This document shows positions 1 to 11,117 of a stretch of 64,000 bases of DNA, in pieces. Both the position numbers and the translations under genes were made by a program. The notes beneath the pieces are model-generated. The model ran no database searches. It saw only the letters and a program-made list of their open reading frames with translations, and was not told where the DNA came from. The stretch is taken from the NCBI GenBank assembly GCA_037127255.1, contig JBANSL010000017.1, forward strand, positions 70,370,857 to 70,434,856. Direction: 5' to 3'. The number at the start of each line of letters is the position of its first letter. The first letter of the stretch is position 1. This stretch comes from Persicaria tinctoria. Its lineage: Eukaryota; Streptophyta; Magnoliopsida; Caryophyllales; Polygonaceae.

Positions 1-980
1 CATCTCTAATCATAGAATTAGCTAAAATGAGAACGAGATGGTAGATCCATATATACGCGGAGAAAAACACAAAGGTAGGTGAGATTTTGAAAGAAAGGAA
101 AGTTGATTTGGAGGCATATAAAGTAGCCGACAAGCTTCCTCTACTCTTACGCCTACTATGGCCAATGAATTAAGCCAAATGATGCCAACAAAGTCTCAAA
201 AACAAAAATGACTACACTACAAAGGAAATGTGCGTGCAGCTGCAGCAGCATCCCATCTTATGGTCCCACATGTGCTCACCTCCCTTCATTCAAACTTTCC
301 AACGGTACTATTCCCTCCTCCTCAACAAAAACTTAAAATAATGCCCGCATGAGTTTAGCTTAATTGCTCACAGGGTGACATTTAGAACAAGAGATCAATG
401 ATCGAGTCTCATCAGCGGCAGTGTGAGAGCAACCTCTCAAATGAGGGGGACTTCTTGTGCGCAGTGAGCACTGGTCTTGACCTCTGTGATCGGTTGAATC
501 ACCATGATTTACCTCCTCTCACAATTCCCTTCGGGTCGGGGGTGAGGGGCGCCTGGGGTGAGCGATTTCACCTTTTTGGAACAACTTAGGATAAATTACA
601 GAAAATCCCCATTAATATCAAGTTTTTTACCTAACTACCCGTTAAACTAGAAATTACACAAAACTACTCATTAAATATGATTTGTTAACAAATCACCACC
701 CGTGACAAAATTATGCCGATGTTTTTTTTAAATATTGTAAGTGACAAATATACCCTTTTTGGGGGATTGAACATCTGCATTTGTACATACTGGGTGCATA
801 TTAACTAAACTTTTGCAAATTAATGGTCTTATTAGTGTATGAATTATGACGGTGTGATAAATAAATACTTTTTTTATTTTCGATTAATTGCAAGTCTGAG
901 GTGTTTCAATGGATATGAAAAGACAATTTGATTAAAAGTGAGGGTAAATTCGTCATTTTTATTGATGTTTTGATGGATGT
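1..980. other. Intergenic DNA, no gene recognised
   Basis: AT-rich sequence with one short ORF (398-589) that has no recognisable domain. The stretch around 400-590 is richer in G+C than its surroundings and may be a repeat relic, but I could not assign it. No RNA gene or terminal repeat was found. Confidence 0.5.
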
Positions 981-991
981 TTTTTAAAGTT

Positions 992-1129
992 AATATCCTA
1001 GGGTTCTTGTTTCCTTTCGTCCTGGGTCTTTCGGAAACACTCTATCGGGCTACCCGGGGTAAGAGTGTGTACATCCCGACCCCTCAGACCCTGCTTAATT
1101 GCGGGATACACTAGGATGTTGTTGTTGTT
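992..1129 (+). mobile_element. 5'-truncated RTE-type LINE tail (or SINE sharing that tail)
   Basis: The segment has the plant RTE/TS-SINE 3' end: a 'GGGTCTTTCGGAAACA' block, an 'AAGAGTGTGTACATCCCGACCC' type block, a 'GCGGGATACACTAGG' block and a terminal (TTG)n tail. It is flanked by direct repeats of TTTTTAAAGTT at 981-991 and 1131-1141, read as the target site duplication. The same tail occurs in reverse at 14785 and 26505, there attached to reverse transcriptase coding sequence. That favours an RTE LINE origin, although a SINE borrowing the tail is possible. Confidence 0.75.
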
Positions 1130-1656
1130 TTTTTTAAAGTTGAAAATTTTATAAAATATAACTATATTAAGTATTAAATTATTTAAAAATAATAATAAAT
1201 ACAGTTATAAATATTTTATATAGTTTTATCATTCTTAAAAAACGGGTCAAAAGTAAAATAACTATTTTAAAAGGAAAAAAGATCAAAAATAATATCAAAT
1301 ATCGACCTTAAATAAAAATTAATATCAAATATTAACCCAAAATAATATCGAGTCGGAAATACACGTGTCATATTTTTTTTTAATAGCTCACTACATGTCG
1401 GAGGACTGCTTTTTGCGTGTCATTTTTTCATTTTAAAAGGAAAGGAGTATAAGTCGAGTTGAGACAATTAACATTGGATTTGAGGCGACATCATTATATA
1501 TAAGATCTGACTTCGGCCTATATATATTGATGATGAATTGATGAGTCAACATGGTGATGATGATTTCAGACTAACTTTGTACATACTCCGTATTATGAAT
1601 TGATGATTTTATAATACTACCAACATTGCCCTCAGATCTAATGCTTTTTTTTTTTT

Positions 1657-2555
1657 GCGAAACTAATTAAAATAACTCAACCTTTAAGAGGGTGTTAAAA
1701 ATATATCCCCGCCTTTCAAAAGTAAGATAAATATCCCGACCTTTATAAGTGATGGTAATATAATATCCCAAAATTTTCTCCCCCACAAAAATGATTAGTT
1801 TCGCCCCTAAACATTCAATTTAATACGTATTTAATTTAAATTATTCAAGTTAATACGTATTTATAGATTATAATTAAATTTAATCAAAACAAAAATAAAA
1901 CAAGTAAATATTTAAAATATAATTTTCAATATCTTAACTGTATAAAATATCATTCAAGTTTATTAGATTAAATTAGATTGGTTTTTTAAGTTTATCTTAA
2001 TTTTTATTTATTTTGGATTTAAGAAAAAATAAACAATTTACATTCTTTTATATTTTTTTTAATAATAATAACTTACTTCTCATATATATATATGAACACC
2101 ATTGAATAATCTAAAGAATTAAATTTTCATTTCAATTTTGTAGTAACATAAAGTTTATAATTGACAAAATATTCTTCAATTTTGATAAGTTAAATCACTA
2201 GCTAATCATTTACTAATTGAAAATATGTTATTTTTCTTTACATTTTTTTATTTATTTGGCTTGTTATAGATATTATTGATTTAAAAAAAGATGTAAAAAG
2301 TTAGGTACAAATTAAATCTAAAACTACAAATGTTTATTAAATAAACTTTTAAACTCATTTAATTTTATATGTTTTATTTGAATTGAAAATACATGAGTAA
2401 TACAATACAAAAAATAAGAATTTTATTAGAGAAAAATCATTAGGATATTATATTACCATCCCTTATAAAGGTCGGGATATTTATCTTACATTTGAAAGGT
2501 GGGGATATATTTTTAACACCCTCTTAAAGGTTGGGTTATTTTATTTAGTTTCGCC
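1657..2555. mobile_element. Long-TIR DNA transposon (MULE-like, non-autonomous)
   Basis: The arms at 1657-1769 and 2443-2555 are near-perfect inverted repeats of about 112 bp, each beginning GCGAAACTAA and containing the shared blocks AACCTTTAAGAGGGTGTTAA and ATATCCCGACCTTTATAA. The interior (1770-2442) is AT-rich without an ORF. Runs of T on both sides (1646-1656 and 2556-2564) are compatible with a 9-11 bp target duplication inside a T-tract. Long TIRs and that duplication length suggest the Mutator superfamily, but no transposase is present to confirm it. Confidence 0.75.
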
Positions 2556-2739
2556 TTTTTTTTTCTTACCGGTTCAAGTGGGCTTAGTCCACTCTACATC
2601 TGGGTCGGGTTACTTTAGGCCCATTAAGGGGTTGACCCTCCCACTCACAAGCGTTTCCATGTTTCCACGGGGATTCGAACTTCGAACCTCGATGCATGGG
2701 ATGTAGCCCCATAACCACTACACCAACTTGTGATTGATT
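2556..2739 (-). mobile_element. tRNA-derived SINE, 3' tail interrupted by the TIR element
   Basis: Read on the minus strand the body starts CACAAGTTGGTGTAGTGGTTA (pol III A box) and carries AGTTCGAATCC (B box). It ends in an A-tail, seen as T on the plus strand. CAGATCTAATGCT occurs at 2740-2752 on the head side and at 1633-1645 beyond the TIR element on the tail side. The SINE therefore inserted first, and the 1657-2555 transposon later landed in its tail. A truncated relative lies at 61248-61350. Confidence 0.75.
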
Positions 2740-2752
2740 CAGATCTAATGCT

Positions 2753-4050
2753 ATAGGCGGGAGAAAATATACAGGGCCCTTTACTACAAATTTAGTGATA
2801 AATTATAATTTTAAATACATTATTTTAAAATATAAATTTTAAACTTAATTTAATACTAGTAAACTTGAGTTATATTTTCATCACTAATTAATGATTCGTA
2901 GTATACATCTAATGATATACATTGTCATTATACGATTCAATCATTCAAAGCGAAAAGGATTTTTTTTTACAATGTCTTCATTTTTCGATTGTAATTAAAG
3001 TTAAACTTAACACGTAAAAATATCAAAATTGGCCATACAAATAAAATCTTTTTTACTAAAAAACCACCTTGTATTATTTATAAAAATCGAAATTAAGATA
3101 AGGTTATCTTGGACTATATCCGACATTTATTCACTTAGATTGAAGATTAAATAAGTTGTCAAGTTATATGACAAAGTACGTGTTTTATTTATATCCTAAT
3201 ATTAATGGGTTTTTTTACTTATACATACAAAAATATTTATATACATATTACCTTAATTATATACATTATACATTTTTTACAGGGCCCTTTCTGGATCGGG
3301 GGCTCGAGGCGGCGGCCTATTTGGCCTATGCCCAAGGCCGGCTCTGATTGCCCTAACTTTGTATATATCAGTAGTAATATAAATGAGTCTAGCTCATAGT
3401 AATTTTTTTCGTGATGAACTGTTGGCATCAGTTTTATATTTTGTCTCTGCGAACTGAGGAGTAGGGGTTGGTCGAAAAGGGAAGTGTGCAATACGAGAAG
3501 AAAGGAGGTCAATCTCTTTCAAATACACAGATTCTGACAATACAACGTAGTTCGATCTCATGTTGTTGTTGTTCTGAATGAATCATCCTTTCCACATAGG
3601 TAAAACCTTGTCCAAGTCTATATGTTACTATTGATATATCAACACCGTGATAATTTCAGTCTGACTTCATAATATTGACGTCGTAAATTCGTAATGTTGT
3701 CTTTGGCCTGGCGGTATACTATCAATATATCGATACCATGATGATGATTTCGGCCTAGCTAGCTAACTGTATGAATATGATAATGTGTGTATACAGTGGC
3801 ATATCCTTTTGTTACCTTGGGGATACTCAAGCATCCCCAACCTGAGAAAAAATTACTATAGAAATTTTTTTTACCTTTAAACATTCTCGGAATGATGAAA
3901 AATTTACATTCAAGTATATTCGAAATAACGGTCCATGATCAGCCCCTGTGTGTATAAATGAATGTGTGTTATATACATCACAAATCCGCGTTAATACATT
4001 GCTAATGAAAGTCCAATCAGACATTGCTCCACACGTCGAAAGAGACGTTA
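2753..4050. other. AT-rich intergenic DNA with a hAT-like terminus
   Basis: No gene is recognised. At 3280-3344 the sequence reads, on the minus strand, CAGAGCCGGCCTTGGGCATA and on to GGGCCCTGTAA. This is the look of a hAT-type end (CAGNGCCGGCC...), but I found no matching second end or 8-bp duplication, so it may be a relic. Confidence 0.4.
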
Positions 4051-4134
4051 TACAACATCACATAGAGGTGATTTCAATGTTGCTCAATTGCATACAACAT
4101 CACATAGAGGTGATTTCAATGTTGCTCAATTGCA
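4051..4134. repeat. Perfect 42-bp tandem duplication
   Basis: Two consecutive copies of a 42-bp unit (4051-4092, 4093-4134) starting TACAACATCACATAGAGGTG. I see no mismatch between them, so the duplication appears recent. It lies in intergenic DNA. Confidence 0.9.
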
Positions 4135-4461
4135 AGTATACAGTAATATGTAGTGTGTGTATTGATAGACATGTCAACCAGAAAGGACTTACGGGTAGTA
4201 CAGATCTTTATTTACCAAATTAAAGTATTGATGGCATGTATATGAATCAATCTAAAATGGCAAATAAATTGTTACAAGGGAAGTACAATACAGAGTAGAA
4301 CATAAAACATCTAATTCAGTTGGTGTTCCTTAGACGTCATGTTTACAGATCAGACACATGAAAAATTGACACCAACTAACACCGTCCATAGCCATAGGAA
4401 TCAGTCGGTCAGTGAGATTCACTCTATAAAAAAATTATATAATTAATACTTTAAATTACAC

Positions 4462-4567
4462 TAAGGACTCGTTTGGATGCCAGTTATTATAACTTATAAT
4501 GCAGAATTTTACATCATAAATTCTGCATTATAAGTTCAAATAACTTGCCATCCAAACATACCCTTAA
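4462..4567. mobile_element. Short hairpin MITE
   Basis: About 105 bp that folds on itself: TAAGGACTCGTTTGGATG at the left pairs with CATCCAAACATACCCTTA at the right, and the inner arms AACTTATAATGCAGAATTT and AAATTCTGCATTATAAGTT are complementary. It lies just downstream of the glucanase stop codon, so it may be in that gene's 3' region. The superfamily is not certain. Confidence 0.7.
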
Positions 4568-4678
4568 TTAGATTAAATCTTCACCAGCTGCCATCATCAC
4601 TTCTTAAGCCACAAATTTACAAGAACCATTACCTGCACACAAAAACAGACACCCAGTTAAGCTTAGCCTCTTCAGTAG

Positions 4679-7390
4679 TCAGTAACACAACCAAATCTCA
4701 TAGGGCTTACTAGGATCACTGGCAGTGACAATGCCGGTGCCAGAGAAGTCGCAGTTGAAGGGATGGCGGCCTTTAGCCTGGTAGAAGGCGTTCATGGCGT
4801 AGCTGGCGTGCGACATTTGGTTGTTCGGTGTGAAGCAGGCCCCGCCTGCTTGGATCGGCGTGCAGTCGATCCCCTGGCTGCACACGTAGTTTATGTTGTT
4901 CTGCAGCTGCGTGCTCGTGACTCCTTGTTTCGCTACGCACCATTGCTTCCCTGCCCCTGATCCTGCTGCCGGACTAGGGCTTGGCTGCGGCATTGGGTGT
5001 GGCTGCGACACCGTAAATCACCCGAAAGCCAGTTAATGCTAACTCAAAATCGAACATAATGAATTCGCAATCTGATGTCCATACCTTGTCGTTCCGCAAA
5101 ATGCCAGCATCGTAGACAGGGGTGAAATCGGGCCTGAACAAGCCGAAGTTCTTCTCAGCAATCGGGCCAGGCTTAAGGTTCTCGGTAAACAAGGCGAAGA
5201 TGTAGACCTCAAACTTCTTGTTAGGCATCAAGGGCGTTCCAACGCCGGAGTTGATGTGCTTAACGAGGCCTCCGTTGTAGGCCTGGGCGGTCTGGGGAGT
5301 GACCCAAGGCCAACCATCAGCCACAGTAGGCCAACCCGTCTCCCCAACGACAATGTCTACATCACCGTAGCCCAAATGCCTCATCCCCATGAGGACGGCG
5401 TCCATCAGGGCGTCAAACATGTTGGTGTAGACCCTCTTGGTGTAGCGGTCAACCATGCCTCGCTTGTACTGGAACGTGCAGAACCGGAAGTTCTTGGCGT
5501 TGGATCCGAAGTAGGGGTACGGGTTGACGATGAAGGGCGACTTGGTTTCGCGGTGGAATTTCAGGATCGGCTCGAGCACGCCCGTGTCCCACCCGGGTCG
5601 GAACCTCCCGGTGCTCGGAGGCCAGGATCTTAGCAGGATCCCTAGTGAATGGGCAGTGGAAACCTGTGTTGCAATTGTAATTCAATCAGCTTCCATTATT
5701 TCCCATATATATATTTCAAAATGTTAGTACCAATTTGAAAGAAAATCACTTTGGGTGTGTTTAGATTCCAAATGTTTTATGATTATAAACATAAACACTT
5801 GCAAAAATGCAAAATGTTTGATAAAAATAATTGAAACGTATTTAAAATAACGTAATTTTAAAATAAAATATTTTATAAATTGTATAAATTAATTACAATA
5901 AGTTTATAAGGTAATTATAAACCTAATACAATAGTAAATATTTATTTAATATAATACATATTTATTTTATTTTAAATTCACATTACTTTAAATACATAAT
6001 AAATTAAGTAAAACAAATACTTTTTAAGTGTTTATGCTTATAATTGTGTATTATAAACATAAACACTTGAAATCCAAACACTTTATAATTACATTTTTTA
6101 AAATCATTTATAAAGTTTATTTATAATATCTAAATTCGGATTATTAACCTGTATTCTAGTTAAGAAACTACATTACAGTGGTAATGTTTGATATGATATT
6201 GTAACATTTTAATCCATTCAAATCCAAATCAAATTGCACCCAAGCATTAAGATTAACCCAACAACTATCAAAGCTAGTCAAACCTCTTGACTACTGTAAT
6301 AAATTGACAGGTTATAGTTTGACTCTCCTAAATTAATTAATTAACACTTTAAAGATAAACTAAATAAGTACATCAAATTGAAGTTCAAAGCTAAAACTAA
6401 ACTACATGCAATTCCTTTTCCTAAAAAAAAAACAAAAAAAATACTGTACAACTTATGTGGCATTTGATAAGGAAAAGGTTAAAAATTGCACCAACAAGGC
6501 AACAACTGTAAAGTGACATAGTTCTGCACTTTTTATGATTTATTTCTCCCCAATCTAAACCGGGTTCGAATTGGCGACTTTTGGTATTACTGCAAGTCCA
6601 ATCTAAACCGAATATTAAATTAATGTGTTGGTTATATACGCCCCAAATCAGGACGTGTATTTTCAGCATTTGGATTTGTGGTGTATATATAACACACCCT
6701 AAATTAATCCCCTTTTTCCGGAATTAAAAATAATAAAATAATAAAAATTCAGCTTCCAAGATCCAAAATAATTTTAGTTTACTTAAAAACACACACAGAT
6801 CTACACGTTTTCCCCAAATTAATTTGGATGCACATTCAGTAAAATTCATCAATCAATAAATTTAATTTTTACAATTTAAGAAAATTAAATCAACTAATTT
6901 TAAAAAAATAATCAGAAATTAACAAAAAATAAAATAAAATAGAACAGACCTGAATGTTGTGGAAGCCGGCGGTGTCAAGGGCAACGCGGAGGGTTTTCAT
7001 GGCGGCGACGAGGTTGTCGATGAGGTTCTGGGGGCCCCAGTGGAGGACCTCGTTGCCGACGAGGATGCGGACGATGTCGGTGGCGGGGTAGAAGGGGGCG
7101 ATGTTGGCGGCGAGCCACTGCTGGGCGCCGGGGAGGGTAGCGAGGGCGGGGATGTCGCCGTTGGGGGTGGTGACGGTGACGGCGACGCCGCTATGGGCGA
7201 AGGCGCGGAGGATGTCGGGGTTGGCGTCGAAGAGCTTCACGCGGTCGATGATGGTGTTGGTGCGGAGGAACTCGGCGACCTGCGCCGGCGGGGGGAGGTT
7301 GTCGCCCATCGTGCCGTAGTTGACGCCGATTGAGAGCGACGGCGGGAGGAGCGCGGCGAAGAGGAGGAGGAGGAGGAGAGGCGGCGACAT
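4679..7390 (-). CDS. Glucan endo-1,3-beta-glucosidase (GH17) with C-terminal X8 domain
   Basis: Three exons on the minus strand: 7390-6950, 5663-5085 and 5002-4679, all joined in phase 0 with GT-AG introns. They give 447 residues. Residues 1-20 form a leucine-rich signal peptide, and mature GH17 begins IGVNYGTMGDNLPPP. The family proton donor is E114 in ILVGNEV, and the nucleophile is E255 in VVGETGWPT. After a short Pro/Ser linker (PQPSPSPAAGSG), residues from about 360 form a cysteine-rich X8/CBM43 module starting KQWCVAK. The protein ends in LCY with no hydrophobic GPI tail. The family hydrolyses beta-1,3-glucan (callose) in cell walls and at plasmodesmata, and X8 modules bind that glucan. 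The ATG is the only one upstream of the signal peptide. Intron 1 (1286 bp) holds a MITE-like repeat. Which paralogue this is cannot be decided here. Confidence 0.93.
5755..6090. repeat. MITE-like inverted repeat in glucanase intron 1
   Basis: GTGTTTAGATTCCAAATG at the left pairs with CTTGAAATCCAAACACTTT at the right. Both ends carry a copy of ATTATAAACATAAACACTTG in the same orientation, and the interior is AT-rich. It resembles the common 'gtgtttggat' plant MITEs. No clean target duplication was identified. Confidence 0.5.
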
Positions 7391-7474
7391 GGCGGTGGCG
7401 AGAGATAGATTCAGTTCAGATTGGGAGAGAGAGAGAAGTGAACGCGGAGGGATGTCGGAACTCAGAGGTGGCCG

Positions 7475-7484
7475 AATATTTAAA
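7475..7484 (-). promoter_or_regulatory. Possible TATA box of the glucanase gene
   Basis: Read on the minus strand, TTTAAATATT lies about 85-95 bp upstream of the ATG at 7390, a plausible distance for a plant TATA element with a short leader. There is no transcript evidence, and the region is AT-rich, so chance is quite possible. Confidence 0.3.
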
Positions 7485-7623
7485 GGAAGGTACTTTAATT
7501 GTTAGGGGCCGTTTGGCAAAGTGGAATATTTAAAGTTTTTGAATTTGCTTCATTTATTAGAATATATTTAAAGGAGTAATTATTAGTGTTACTAACTTAA
7601 TAGACGTTGCAGTAGTAAAATAC

Positions 7624-7664
7624 TACTCCGTATTAACGTGCATTTTTTAAAATAATACGGAGTA
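7624..7664. repeat. Short perfect hairpin with TACTCCGTATTA arms
   Basis: TACTCCGTATTA (7624-7635) and TAATACGGAGTA (7653-7664) are exact reverse complements separated by 17 bases. ACTCCGTAT also occurs singly elsewhere in the window (for example near 1590, 12297, 39148 and 49026), so it belongs to a widespread repeat end. Confidence 0.7.
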
Positions 7665-7868
7665 ATAAAAAAAATTATAATTTTATATGGAGTATTTATT
7701 AGTAATAATTATAAAATTATTATCTTTGAGAGAAACAATGAAATCTTATATCGTTTATTATAGGGTGATTTTGGTACTTGGCCTTTTTGAATATTTAATA
7801 GGGCACTTAGGCCCTAAATCAATTTAATTAGTTTTGCCCTAGCCCCCTTCTCAATAGGGTGGGTTGGG

Positions 7869-7918
7869 GTTGACCATTGACCGGTCAACGTTGACCGTTG
7901 ACCGGTCAACGTTGACCA
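7869..7918. repeat. Cluster of TTGAC / GTCAA palindromes
   Basis: A 50-bp run alternates GGTTGACC, TTGACCGGTCAACG and GTTGACCG units on both strands, giving several TTGAC cores, the core of the plant WRKY-binding W box. It lies near the left end of the MULE. It may simply be a subterminal repeat of the transposon. Confidence 0.6.
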
Positions 7919-9591
7919 ACCCATTTTGATGCCAACTTTTTTTTTTTTTAGTGATGCCATATTTTACCGTTTTGATGCCAAAATTTTACTATATTTTATT
8001 TTCACTTTGAAGCTACTTTTTTCTAATGGAATGATTGGATGACACTTTTTTAATGTCACTTTTTTTAAACATTGATGACATTTTTTGTTTACAGTAATGT
8101 CACGTTGATCATTGATGCTATTTTTTTTTATATTTTTGATGATATTTTTTCAATGTAGTATTTTGATGACATTTTTTTTCTTTAATGCGATACAAATTTT
8201 TCAAAATGGTATTTTGATGTCATTTTTATAATGTAATTATTTGATGCCATTTTTTTTAATCAAATCGATTGATGCCACATGTTTTTAATGTAATCAATTA
8301 TATATCGATTTATTTTCATCGATTATACTTTCATTCACTAATGACACGTTTGTGATTACACTTCATTGATGCAATCACTTGTGGTAACATATTCATTAAA
8401 TTTTTATTCATGAATGACATTTGTTATTACGCTTCATTAATCACAATTATTTATGGTGACAATTTTATATAATTGATGACATAAGAGCTTAAAACGTGGA
8501 ATCAAAATATTGTCACCTTATTGCACATATAAAAATACAAATTCTTTGAAACTACGACATTAATATTGGTTGTATACGTAAAAACACCTATTATAACATG
8601 TAATCAACTAAAAAAAATGCATCAATGTAACTAATATAATGCGGAATCAATAAAATCAATACAAGGTGTCATATTTTACTGTTTTGATGCCAAAATTTTA
8701 TTATATTTTATTTTCACTTTGATGCAACTTTTCTAATGCCACTTTTTTTAAACCTTGATGACATTTTTTGTTTACTGTAATGTCACGTTGACCATTGATG
8801 CCATTTTTTTTACTGTTAACGAATGATGTCACTTTTTTTTATGTCAATTTTTTGATGATATTTTTTTACCGTGATGCCGTATTTTTGATGATATTTTTTC
8901 AAAGTAGTATTTTGATGACATTTTTTTCTTTAATGTGATACAACTTTAATGCCACTTTTCTAATTAAATCAGATTCCAATCTCAGCAAGAAATTCATAAC
9001 CAACAATCTCAGCAAGAAATGCCACTTTTCCCCAAATGTCTTTTTTTTTTAATTTCTCATATTCATAGGGTGATTTTTATAATTTAACAAAAAAGTCTTC
9101 TCCTTCCTCACAATTTCCGCGAAGAAGAACAGGCCTGTCGGATCTCCGCCTCGCCGCCTCTGATCTCACTCCCTCGCTCGCTCGCTCCGGCGCTTTCTCG
9201 ACCTCGCTCGCTCGGCCACGCTCGCTGGCGCCACCTCGCTCGACCTCTACAACTCCATGACAACCAGAGGAGACAACTTCAGATCGGCTTCGATCCACCG
9301 AATCTCCGCCGTCTCCAATTGATTTGCCGAATCAATTGATCTCCGCCGTCTCCAATTGATCCACCGGCTTCAGATCGGCTTCGAATTAATTGATTCCAAA
9401 TCAATTGATTTGCCGAAGCAGTTAGTCTAATTGAATTCAGATCTGGACGGAGGAGATTTGGTGGATTCAATTGAATTCGGATCTGGCCGGAGGACGAGCT
9501 GCACGCGGCGGCGAACAGGAGGAGCGGTGGCGGTGACGAACAGGAGGAGAGGAGGAAGATGGAGGTCCGACAATCGAACAGGAGGAGAGAA

Positions 9592-9665
9592 GGACGCCGA
9601 CGGTGACGAAGACGATGAAGGCGGTGAAGGACGCCGACGGTGACGAAGACGATGAAGGCGGTGAC
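9592..9665. repeat. 37-bp tandem repeat, two copies
   Basis: GGACGCCGACGGTGACGAAG starts units at 9592 and 9629, the second identical over almost its whole length. The repeat lies in the GC-rich part of the 7763-9927 element. Confidence 0.8.
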
Positions 9666-10114
9666 GCCGCCCACAAGGACGCCCTTCTCCTTCAAAGCTC
9701 CTATGTCTTCTCCTTCTTAATCTTCATCTTCTCCAGCATCTCAAAAATCGGAAGCGGAAGCAGAAGAGGCGCTCAAACATCTTCAGATCCAAAGGCAAAA
9801 GGAATGAGAAGAAGAGTCTGGATACCCAATAAAAACATTCATAGGGTTTCCGCTAGTTAAAAAAACAATTAAGGGGCTTAACTACCTAAGTAAACATGCT
9901 AAATGGTCTTAATCACCAAATTCCCTCTTTATTATATTATGATACATTTTTATAAGAATTAAATAGTTTGTAAACGTTCTCAGAGAAAAAAAAAGTTTGT
10001 AAACAACTTAATTACAATTTAATTAAATTTTTTTAAAATCGTTTGAATGCTTAATTCATTTTTATGAAATTGACAATATTATTAGTTTTTTTTTATAACA
10101 TTTCCAATACATTA

Positions 10115-10367
10115 CTCCCTCCGTTCGGCAAAACTTGTCGTTTTAGAGTTTTGTTTTTGTTCGGAAAAACTTGTCATTTTAGGTATTTTTGCTTCTACTT
10201 TACTAAAATGCCCTTGATTTGATTGATGTGTTGTGAGTTGTAGTTTTCGATAAAGTAAAAAGTAGAGTAATAAATGAGGGTAAATTTGTAAAAAATGAGT
10301 GTAATTATTAACTTTATTAAAAGTTGTGTAGAGAGTTAAAATGATAAGTTTTGCCGAACAGATGGAG
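10115..10367. mobile_element. Stowaway-type MITE (Tc1/mariner-like), copy 1
   Basis: Ends CTCCCTCCGTTCGGCAAAAC and, reversed, CTCCATCTGTTCGGCAAAAC are inverted repeats flanked by TA on both sides (10113-10114, 10368-10369). A TA duplication, about 250 bp length and the CTCCCTCCGT end are typical of Stowaway MITEs. It has no coding capacity. Confidence 0.8.
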
Positions 10368-10711
10368 TAATAAATAAACTTTATTCCATTGAATATAGTG
10401 GTAATTTTTTTTTTAAAAGTACTAAGATGAAATTCATAAAAACGTGTAATATGTACGTTATTAAATTCATGGAAACGGAAAGCAATAGTCAAATGCATAC
10501 ACACACGGATACACCCCGTATACGCATACTTTTTGCGACCAAAAATAATATATACGTATACTTTTTAGCAAATAAAATTACATTTTACAAATCCACGTAA
10601 AAAAAAATCTATGTGTTTGGATTAATATTTGATTTTAAAAATAACCAGAAAAGTTCATGGGCACAATTCCATCCAAACGGAGGAATTGAAATTAGCAGGT
10701 GGGGGTGGAAG

Positions 10712-11117
10712 TAGACCTGTCAAAATATAACCCGATTCGACCGTCCGAAATTTTTTGGGTTAAAATTCGAAAATTTTGACCCGTAAATTTTTTTCGGTCT
10801 GAACCCGAAAGCCCGGAAATTTTCCGCCTAATCTGGGTTTCGACCCGGTGACCCGATTGACCCGGTAATTTTGACTCGATTTACCCGATTGATCCGGTTG
10901 ATTTATACTTAAATATAATTAAAAAAATTTTATATTTAATTAAAATATATCGCAAAATTATCAAATTATGATTTTTTTAATTTAAAAAAAAAAAAACTGA
11001 CAAACCCGAAACCGACCCGAAACACGGTCAAACCCGGGTTCTAGTCAATCCGAAAAATCCGGAACCCGTTTTACCCGAGACCCGAACCCGACCCGAATGA
11101 CCCGTTTGACAGGTCTA
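10712..11117. mobile_element. hAT-type MITE with 8-bp target duplication
   Basis: GGTGGAAG occurs immediately outside both ends (10704-10711 and 11118-11125). The ends are TAGACCTGTCAAAATATAAC and, reversed, TAGACCTGTCAAACGGGTCA, sharing TAGACCTGTCAAA exactly. The interior is rich in ACCCG/CGGGT words on both arms around an AT-rich centre. Eight-base duplications and TAG..CTG ends point to the hAT superfamily. Confidence 0.9.

Larger units (their letters stand above)
7763..9927. mobile_element. Mutator-like element of 2.2 kb, Pack-MULE candidate
   Basis: TTTATTATA lies directly outside both ends (7754-7762 and 9928-9936), a perfect 9-bp target duplication as made by Mutator-like transposases. 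The left end GGGTGATTTTGGTACTTGGCC and the reversed right end GAGGGAATTTGGTGATTAAG are related but degenerate. The left half is low-complexity DNA built from TTTGATGCCA-type words, with a diverged direct repeat (about 7955-8170 versus 8665-8940). The right part (9100-9800) is GC-rich, unlike its surroundings, and may be captured gene sequence. Overlapping ORFs on both strands there (9077-9298, 9279-9695, 9603-9860) show no domain I recognise and are not annotated as genes. Confidence 0.65.

Noticed and set aside
398..589. 63-codon ORF
   Set aside because: No domain, no splice context and no similarity recognised; composition suggests repeat DNA.
2660..2735. Apparent tRNA gene on the minus strand
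   Set aside because: Contains A and B boxes, but is the head of a SINE with target duplication and A-tail.
3282..3344. Complete hAT element ending at 3344
   Set aside because: Only one hAT-like end could be found; no partner end or 8-bp duplication.
6959..7333. Plus-strand ORF opposite glucanase exon 1
   Set aside because: Gly/Asp/Glu/Val-rich antisense shadow of a GC-rich coding exon.
9077..9860. Overlapping ORFs in the GC-rich part of the 7763-9927 element
   Set aside because: Low-complexity Arg/Ser/Pro composition on both strands and no domain; open because of base composition.
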